From positions 18,569,934 to 18,633,933 of the forward strand of contig OX422183.1 of assembly GCA_949130485.1 (NCBI GenBank): a stretch of 64,000 bases of DNA, given 5' to 3'. Position numbers and translations under genes: made by a program. Source of the stretch: Agelas oroides. Taxonomy: Eukaryota; Porifera; Demospongiae; Agelasida; Agelasidae. Under the pieces are notes generated by a model, which was not told the DNA's origin, made no database searches, and was given only the letters and a program-made list of their open reading frames with translations. This document shows positions 56,425-64,000 of this stretch, piece after piece; the stretch's first letter is position 1, and each line of letters begins with the position of its first letter.

Positions 56425-59400
56425 CCGCTCCACCATGCCATCACATTGGGGGTGGTATGAGGTGGTGTTCAGTTTCTTGACTCTGAGGAGCTTGCATACA
56501 TCGAATACCAAGTGTGAGAGTAGGTTGGTACCTCGGTCTGATAGCAGAGCTTCTGGTACCCCAAAGAAAGGAACTATTTCTTCAGCAAACAGCTGAGCAA
56601 TTCGTAATGCCTTCTGGTCAGGAACTGGGTAGACCATGGGCCATTTTGTGACGAAATCCTGGAAGACTATGACATGTTTGTTCCCTTGCTGGGTTCTGGG
56701 TAGATCCATAATATCAACACCAACAATTTGGAAGGGTCGCTGCACTGGGATTGGGTGAAGTGGGGGCCGATGTTGTTGTCCTCCTCCAGAGACGATTGCA
56801 CATTCTGGACAGTTCCGAGCATAGTGGAGGGCATCTGAGTACATCCCTTCCCACCACCAGTGATGGGCAAGAGTCTTATGCAGTCGGTTGCCAGAGAAAT
56901 GGCCCCCCATGTTACCGCTGTGGTTCTCCTCCATCACATTTCTGCGCATGTGTTCCGGTACCACTGCCCTCTTCCGGTCCCTGTTCTTGGGGTCAAGGTA
57001 GAAGAGAACACCGTCAACCATGGTAAACAAAAGTCCTTGCATTGCAACATTCCGTGCTCGGATTGGGTCCGGTGGCAACTCTCCTTGCTCAAGGAAATGA
57101 ATGATCTCCCTCACACATGGATCCTTTCTCTGTTCACTGGTGAAGGACTCGTTAGGACTGAACTTAGGTTCTAGTTGTAGGAGGGACTGAATGCTGGTCT
57201 CCTGACTGGTCACGACAGCCACTTGTATCTCGTCATTGCTTCCAGTTGGGGCTGGCGCTTGAGGGCTTCGTGAGAGTGCATCTGCACTGAGGTTAGTCTT
57301 CCCGGCGCGATAGATAATATGTACATCTTTGAGACCACTGCCATACACCTTGGTCCACCATCTGGCGTGTTTGCCTGTGGGGTTTGGCGTCTGGAGAACG
57401 GCCTTGACGGCTGAATGGTCCGTGTAGATGGTGACGTGATTGCCATAGAGGTATGTGTGGAAGTGACTGATGGCCCACACTACAGCGAGTGTCTCCAACT
57501 CCATGATGCTGTAGTTGCGTTCTGGAGATGACAATGCGCGGCTTGCATATGCAACAGGATGGAGCTTCCCATCTTCCTGTTCCTGGGAGAGTACAGCGCC
57601 AAGCCCCTGGATGCTTGCGTCTGTCTCCACGGTGAACGGCTTGTCAAATGCCGGATAGGCAAGCACTGGAGCACTGGTAAGCTGCTGCTTGAGTGTCTCA
57701 AATGCAGAGTGACACTCATTGCTCCAGACAAATTCAGCTCCTTTCCGGGTCAGTTGATGGAGTGGTTGAGCTACCTTGGCAAATCGTGGAATAAATCTCC
57801 GGTAATAGGAACTTAGTCCAAGGAATCGGCGGACTTCCTGCAGGCTCTGAGGGATAGGGAACTCTTGGACTGCTGCAACAAGCCTTGGGTTGGTCTTGAG
57901 GCCCCGTGGAGTTATGATGTGCCCCAGATACTCGACTTCCTTCTGCACGAAATGGCACTTAGCTGGCTTAAGCTTTAGGCCAGTTTCCACTAAGCGCTCG
58001 AACACGAGACGCAGGTGATCTATGTGATCCTCGAGAGTGCGGGAGAATATTAGGATGTCATCAATGTATACGGCGACAAAATCTGGTCCCTCTTCAGGGT
58101 TGAGTCCCATGAGGACACACTGCATGAGACGCTGGAAGACAGCTGGGGCATTAGTGAGGCCAAATGGCATCACTCGGAACTCGTATAGCCCCTGTGGTGT
58201 CACGAAGGCAGTCTTTTCCTGCGAGTCGGGATGCACCCGAATCTGCCAATAACCGGTGGCAAGATCAAGGGTTGAGAAGTATGCTGACTTCCCAAGCTGG
58301 TCCAACAAGTCATCGATACGTGGGAGAGGAAAAGTATCAGCCCTGGTCACGGAATTGAGCTCCCGGTAGTCGACACAGAACCTGTGGGTATCGTCCTTCT
58401 TTCTCACCAGGACCACAGGGCTTACCCACGGACTGTTGGATGGCTGTATCACACCTGTCCCCTGCATCATCTTAAGCTGTCGGGCCACCTCTTGTCGGAC
58501 GGTGAAGGGCATTCGTCTCACTGGCAGCTTCTTGGGTGCTGCATCACCTGTATCAATTTCAAATTGCACCAGGTCTGTCTCTCCACGCTCGTTCTCTTCT
58601 AGGCAGAATGCTTTGTGGTGGTTGGCGAGGAACTCAAGCAGCGTCCTCTTTCCTTCTTCTGGCAAATTGGGTTCCTCTATCAACTCCATCAATCTGGCCT
58701 GTCGCTGACCTACTGTGTCTGCAGTGACTCTCTTGACGCCATCTGGTTCAGTGGATCCTGGTGGCTTGGTTGGGGGGAAAGCCAGATCACCTGGCTGGCC
58801 CGGTAGGTCCTCATTGGCACCCAGGGTAGGCTGGATGACAGTGGCAGGGATGGCTATTCCTAGTTCTAGGCCTTGTTCAACAACTTGTGTGAATCCTGAG
58901 GGGTTAGACAGAACCATCTGAGCTCGACCCTCTATGGTGGGTTGTAAAAGAGCATCTTCTATTTGAAGGCCAGTCTCTTCCTCAACCTGCATGCTGCGTT
59001 CCAGAAGTAGGGGCTCACTTCCGTTATGTGTGTTGTCAAGTTGGACATGTGCTACTACCGCTTGGTGAGGTAGGAGCCGTACTGACTGTAACAGCCTCAC
59101 TCGAACAGTTGGTACTTTGGCCTCGTTGCTTTTTGCTCTCTCCATTTGCTCACTTGGTGGGCGTTTCCGACCACCTCTCCATGTCTGTACCTCAGGGTGA
59201 TAGGAGATGATGCCCAGCTGTCGGCACACACCTTCTGAGAGAAGTAGTTGGTCATGGGCATCCATCTTTAGGTAGACTGGGGTCTTCATAGTCTTGTCAT
59301 CAAAGGTAACATCAAGGTCCATACGGCCATCGAGAGTGAACGATTGCTGGTCATACGTCCGAGGAACCTTGTCTGGGGCCTTGAAATCTCTCTTCTTTAG

Positions 59401-60981
59401 CCTGGCTGCGGCAGCTACCTTTTTGAACAATTCACCACCCATTATTGTGATGTCTGCTCCACTGTCAATGATGCCAAACACAGGGACTCCCTGGATTTGG
59501 AGTCTTACACACTGGGATACACTCCCTCCATCGGTAACTCTGACTACTCGTACCTCACTGTCATCTTCAGAGTCCGAGGAATAGAGGAACTCCATGGGGT
59601 GTGGCCTCTCCTGTGAAGTGGGTACCCCAGTGTTTTGGCTTGCCTGAACTTGCCTGGTACTTGCTAGTTTCAGGTTGTATGGGGCTGGTCGTCCCCTGCT
59701 CTCTGACTTGGCTGCCTTGCAGTCACATGCAAGGTGTCCTGGCTTGTTGCAGATATAGCACTGTCTTGTTTCTGGTAGTATTGGTGCTAGCTGTCTCGGG
59801 GGTCGCCTCTGTGCTGTCCGATCTCCTCCCTTTTGGTCAGCTGACTTCTTGTTAAAATGCTGAGCTGAGAGGGGTGCTGGCTTCTGGTATTGTTGCCGCT
59901 TCCTGAGTTCAGCCAGACGTTTCTCCTCATTTTTAGCGGCAAGGCACAGTTCCTTATATGTCTGAGCCCCTGATACAGCTGGTCCTCTCATGAGGTCATG
60001 TTGCAGCCCTTCCTGTAGCTGACTGTGAAGGAGGGTGTCACGGGTTTCAGCAGACATACCATCTCGCCCATACGCAATCTGGAAAGTGCGTTCTAGACGC
60101 CTGATGAAGTCTGCCACCAACTCTGTCTCACCTTGGACAGTGTGGCGGAAGTCTTGGGCTGCCAAGGCCCTACCTCCAGGATCCAGGCGATTGCGTAATG
60201 CTTGGATAGCATCAGCATATGAGCCTTTGTCCCTATCACCCAGGAGGTTCCACTCCTGTAAGGCTCGCCCACGCAAGTGTCCTGCCAGTTGCATCAAACG
60301 CTCTTCTTCAGTCCACCCATTCCAGGTGCTCGCCCTCTCTAGTGCGGGGAGCCAGTCATCTATGCGAATTTCCTGGTTTTCGCCAGTAAAAGAGTCAACA
60401 GGTGGGGCCTTCCCACGGCGTGGGATGGGAGGCCTAGGATCTGGAGGCCTAGGGTCCGGAGACATACGATCCCCAGGTCCCCGGTGCGGAAATGCATCAT
60501 CTGGAATCAGTCTAACCCCCATTGTGCCGGGCGATCCTCCCCCTGGTGCATGCTCATGCATTGCTAATTCTTCCACTCTAGCTCTCAGGGATGATATTTC
60601 TACATCTTTAGCAGCAATAATGCTGTCATGCTCAGCTAGCTGTTCACAATTTAGCCTCCAAAGATTTTTGACCCTATCCTTCTGCTTTTGCAGTCCCTCC
60701 CTCAACGAACTCACCTCTCTAGCCAATGCGGCATTCTCCTCTTTAGCCTCGTCGAGTGCTTGTTTCAGGGTCTCCACCTCATCCGATTCTTTCTCGCCCG
60801 TTTCCATCTCTTTTTCGGTTCCATGCGGCGCAGACGGTTCAGGGTCCGGCTCCGATTCCAAGAACACTCCGCTAGCGTCTTGCAGGTAGAGATGCGCTCG
60901 GCCTCCCTCGACCTCGCGTTGCACGACGACTTGAACATTCGGGGGCTCGTGGCCCATCTCGGCTAGCTTTCCGTCGATCAT
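56424..60981 (-). pseudogene. Gag-Pol polyprotein, truncated in integrase
   Basis: A single uninterrupted frame. The open frame begins with a GTG at 61128 touching the LTR, but the first ATG is codon 50 (60981), which I take as the start. In the 1610-residue numbering from GTG: coiled-coil-like 117-190, gag core ~245-400, zinc knuckle C457/C460/H465/C470, protease DSG 555-557, RT with D955 and YIDD 1021-1024, RNase H with D1170, E1210, D1237 and D1283, integrase zinc site H1403/H1410/C1440/C1443, and catalytic D1472/D1531/E1567 with DD35E spacing. All catalytic motifs are present. From residue ~1569 the frame runs into the A10 and the macrosatellite, which adds ~40 foreign residues (repeating HLSHK) before a stop. 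No gag/pol frameshift site is used. No chromodomain is visible. Confidence 0.95.
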
Positions 60982-61109
60982 TTGGCGGATATCGTCAGAC
61001 GAAGCCGTGGTTGGGCAGCTGTGCCAGCTCGACGTACCGTTCTTCTCCTCCCTCCGCCATACTTTGTCGCACTGGCCAGGTTCTGGGAGCACCTTGGTTC
61101 TTCTGCCAG

Positions 61110-61127
61110 GTCTCGGCGGGACCTCCA
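61110..61127 (-). promoter_or_regulatory. Candidate primer-binding site
   Basis: On the minus strand TGGAGGTCCCGCCGAGAC starts one base after the 5' LTR, with the TGG that pairs to a tRNA CCA end. I cannot name the tRNA. It overlaps the ATG-less upstream extension of gag, which supports starting translation at 60981. Confidence 0.5.
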
Positions 61128-61128
61128 C

Positions 61129-61334
61129 TGTAACGTGCGACGCACGAGGGCAACACCGAAGAGGACTGATTGTTCAACTGACTGGCGTAATAACGGTACT
61201 GAACTCAACATAATATATGGTGATACAACAAAAGAACAATCATAGGGCTAACAAAGACAAAGGCGCCTCTGCGCTTCGCATGTTCACACATAATTAACAC
61301 AATATCAAATGTCCTGAGTTCCATTCTCGTTACA
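61129..61334 (-). repeat. 5' LTR (206 bp)
   Basis: Partner of 50367-50573, with the same TGTAACG/CGTTACA ends and TATA immediately outside. It must contain the promoter, but no clear TATA-box arrangement was assigned. Confidence 0.95.
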
Positions 61335-61338
61335 TATA

Positions 61339-61606
61339 CTAGTCCAGTCCTGAAATTCGACACTTAACAAACATCTGAAATCACTGAATTTGCTAGGATA
61401 GCTACTGCTATGCATACCAGCTTAGCTTAGTTTAATGTCTGGCAAGGTTCTTCATATGTCCATGCAGTGTGTTTTAGCGCTGCTTTCAATGCCACAGTAA
61501 TATGATTAGAATATACACAACTGAATAATCCTTTTTGGGACCGCCACATATTTGCATATCTCATGTAATATGTTTACCCCCCACCCTTCACATGTGCACA
61601 CCCACA

Positions 61607-61704
<98 letters not shown>

Positions 61705-62311
61705 AAGTTCCTGAGTGCTGCTGGACTATAACTATAGCCTTCATGTTTACTACAATCATTGGGATCCCAATTGGCGTTGCTCTGATTGTCCACAAATCCA
61801 AGAAAGGTTTGATATATGATTGCAGCATTCTCTGAGAGCATTTAATGGATGCATTGTTGCCCGGGATTTATTGGAGAACTTCAAATGGAAAGTCATGTGC
61901 TGCAGTGTTAAGCTGAAATGGATAAACACATGGAGGATTCCTGCAAGCAAAGAGCTGAATACTTGACACATGGGAGAAGTCAGCTATCGTATGGATGTTA
62001 GTGTAAACAAGCGTTTATGCAAATTTTGGGGACCTGAGCATACACAAACAGTGTATATACCAGGCTCTCTTGTCTCCTCTCATGCGCATGAGCCTGATGG
62101 GAACAAGGCTAGGTGATTTAATAATAAGCATTGACAAAACATACAAGATAATTTACACTGTAAACAACATAGTTTATAATTACTTCCTGTATTGTATGGA
62201 ACATGCAGCAGAATTTCCTGTGGAAAATAGTACCATCCGTTACTATAGAAACAAGGGTGAAGTGGAGAGTGTAGAAGCATAGCATTCTTAATTTAGGGAC
62301 AATGTAGCTTT
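61339..62311. other. Non-coding; (CA)n microsatellite at 61608-61702
   Basis: About 47 uninterrupted CA units. The remaining frames are short. ACCAGGCTCTCTTGTCTCCT at 62063 resembles the right end of the 34.4-35.0 kb element. Confidence 0.7.
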
Positions 62312-63390
62312 ATGCACCCAGGACTCCACTGTAGCTGCTGTTGCTTTCTGTACAAACAGCAAGGTACGTACGTAAAAGGTGCCATGTGCAGTGATGTACT
62401 TGGACATCCATTAGACATCTGGAGGCATGGCCATTCTCAAACGGTCATGTGTTTGCAACTGTATCAATTGAGTGCCAGGCATTATGACTCGGATAATAAT
62501 GTGTCCAGCTAGTCTATGGATAAATGTACTAATGCATGTAGTTTAGGAGAATAATAGTATCACCAACTTGCGTTAACTTTCCCACTGCAGCCACAAAGAG
62601 AGAGCAGCACAGTCAAAGGAACAATTGTTGTAACCAGGCCTGTTGTTTTCTGGGACCCTACAGTGGTCTGACAGGATTTGCCTATGGTTTAATTTGGCAT
62701 GGAGCAGCTTGGTGGATTATGTTAGCAGTTACTGCCTCCAGACCTATAAATGGTGGTAAGTTTACCTTTTCTGTGTTGTGCATTGTACATCACAACATAG
62801 GTTCCAGTACATACATACATGCAGGTATTTTTATAGAAATGTAGTTTAGGGGGGGAAATTGCTTTTGTGGGGAGAGAAAACATGAAAAACATCCAGCTGG
62901 CCGCTTAGTGGCCAGCCACCTATGGGGGTCTGGTGGCATGCTCCCCCAGAAAATTTTTTGAAATTTAGGTGTCTGGGATCACGGCTTCTCAGACCCATTG
63001 TAACTATAGAGCCAAAATACATTTCATGACCATGGTCTACATTCGGAGAGGCAAAAAATTCTAGTGCCTACTGGGTAAATTTGTTATTGTTTGGGGGGGG
63101 ATTTAAATCTTAGGGGGGGATATTTCCCCCCTAAAGGCCCTGAAAAAAAAAACACTGCATACATGTGTACCTGCCCAGACCCACCTTCTACATTCAAAGC
63201 AGGTCTGGGCATAAAACTCATCATCATACATGCGTCATAATCAGCATAGATCATACTTGAATCGTATGTCGTACATTGTACTTTTAGCTTTTATACTTCA
63301 GGAGACAAACATTTCAGTTTTTACTGCTCCACCATCTGCAGTTGGTCATCAATTGTGCTGGAAATACATTGTGTGGTGATACTACCCTAG
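62312..63390 (+). CDS. Predicted three-exon small Cys-rich membrane protein
   Basis: Exon 1, 62312-62363, starts ATG (MHPGLHCSCCCFLYKQQ) and ends phase 1 at AAG|GTACGT. Exon 2, 62591-62755, follows CCCACTGCAG and reads TKREQHSQRNNCCNQACCFL, then a glycine/aromatic hydrophobic stretch (GLTGFAYGLIWHGAAWWIML), ending phase 1 at G|GTAAGT. Exon 3, 63302-63390, follows TATACTTCAG and ends with a second hydrophobic stretch and TAG (IHCVVILP*). All three junctions keep frame, giving ~101 residues with clustered cysteines before a likely membrane segment. Exons 1-2 are more convincing than exon 3. I do not recognise the family. Confidence 0.42.
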
Positions 63391-64000
63391 TGTTGCATGT
63401 TTTCAAATATATTTTATTAATGTATCAAAATACATTCTCTGATGTAACTATTGTTTCAAGCTTACTGTCCACTGACATGAAGAGTTTTATGGAAAGCCTG
63501 AAGGTAGTACAATCATCCATGACATTCAGGTAGTTTTTTCTGCATTGTGAGCGACCAAAAATATGTCCTTGACAGCACACACACACTCTATGTTACTAGC
63601 TACTGACAGTTGTTGTTGATGGCATATATGTTTCTGCTTGGGCAGTGTAAAGTTTTCAGCTGGATTCTTTAAATCCACTGACCTAGGTACAACCATCTTG
63701 TTGGCAGTGTAAACATGGATGCTAGCTAAGGCTATCTTGTGTCCCAGCAGCACTCTCACAGTCATGTTGAGAAATGGATAAGCTTTGGAGGTTCTCAAAC
63801 ATCATGTGGTTGGCTTTAATAAACTGTCAATCAAGGCCTTGTGCTATCCCTACATATATAGTCTACGGACTCACTAATACAATACAATTATTCTCTATTT
63901 TTACTTCATAATTAAGATAATTATGGTTGCATTACTTATAAATATCTCACCATATTCCACTCTAGTTGAAAGGTGTTTTCTAGTATGATGTTACTCACAC
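63391..64000. other. No gene recognised at the right edge
   Basis: The 90-codon minus-strand frame at 63526-63798 lacks domain or splice support. TATCCCTACATATATAGTCT at 63846 resembles the ATGTAGGGATGG element family. Confidence 0.4.

Larger units (their letters stand above)
50367..61334 (-). mobile_element. Ty3/gypsy LTR retrotransposon, interrupted by a macrosatellite array
   Basis: The LTRs at both ends begin TGTAACG and end CGTTACA, and TATA lies directly outside each (50363-50366, 61335-61338). Read on the minus strand the order is 5' LTR, primer-binding candidate, gag-pol, polypurine tract, 3' LTR. The LTRs differ at about three positions in ~207 bp, indicating a fairly recent insertion. 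The integrase is split by foreign DNA at about 51307-56424. Without it the element would be about 5.9 kb, a normal size. Confidence 0.95.

Noticed and set aside
60035..60889. 284-codon plus-strand ORF opposite gag
   Set aside because: It lies entirely antisense to the confidently assigned gag region. Its composition (Ser/Arg/Pro) is the mirror of the gag codons.
61506..61841. 111-codon ORF containing a long VCVCVC run
   Set aside because: It is the translation of the (CA)n microsatellite.
1..64000. tRNA, rRNA or CRISPR loci
   Set aside because: No cloverleaf-type sequence with an A/B box pair was noticed, no rRNA-like conserved stretch, and no regularly spaced short direct repeats with unique spacers.

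Overview
This window reads as repeat-rich animal nuclear DNA. There are no prokaryotic-style operons, coding sequence comes as short exons with GT/AG borders, and most of the rest is transposable-element debris. Several features suggest an early-branching animal such as a demosponge: Ig-like and FnIII-like domains carried on single, mostly symmetric phase 1-1 exons, many short fold-back elements, 23-residue STPR-type repeats, and a Ty3/gypsy element with fused gag-pol. The taxon is an inference that the sequence alone cannot settle.

Layout. From 1 to 32 kb, widely spaced minus-strand exons (31957-32008 signal-peptide-like, 31395-31754 Ig-like, 18400-18708 FnIII, 10796-11075 and 3071-3349 FnIII-like) look like one or more cell-surface receptor genes. 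The long gaps between them are filled with inverted-repeat elements: long-TIR families at 3.9, 15.5 and 24.4 kb, a hAT-like element at 6.8 kb, a compound inverted/direct repeat at 12.1-14.1 kb, and a Mutator-like element at 20.1-21.9 kb. At 32.1-33.2 kb lies a nearly perfect long inverted repeat with two ~525-bp arms, followed by a plus-strand broken ORF. From 34 to 42.9 kb are fold-back elements, a LINE 3' end, weak candidate first exons and large stretches with nothing recognisable.

From 42.9 kb onward the window is dominated by a ~2.1-2.4 kb macrosatellite. Its unit holds a GC-rich ~23-bp minisatellite, a 30-bp palindromic minisatellite and an internal ~290-bp direct duplication. One divergent array sits at 42.9-47.2 kb. 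A second, with two apparently identical 2413-bp units plus a 5' piece of a third, lies inside a Ty3/gypsy retrotransposon (50367-61334, minus strand). That element has ~206-bp LTRs, TATA target duplications, a primer-binding-site candidate and a polypurine tract. Its single gag-pol frame is intact from zinc knuckle through protease, RT, RNase H and the integrase DD35E triad. It breaks two residues after the catalytic Glu, and the C-terminal integrase half resumes on the far side of the array with target sequence missing and a frameshift.

Two ~0.9-1.0 kb elements (30225-31224 and 47773-48694) share GC-rich inverted ends and a broken ORF of 23-residue STPR-type repeats, one preceded by a zinc ribbon. 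They look like two decayed members of one unfamiliar mobile family and, with the macrosatellite, are the best candidates for something undescribed. A small three-exon membrane-protein gene is predicted at 62312-63390 from consistent splice phases. No rRNA, tRNA or CRISPR was seen.
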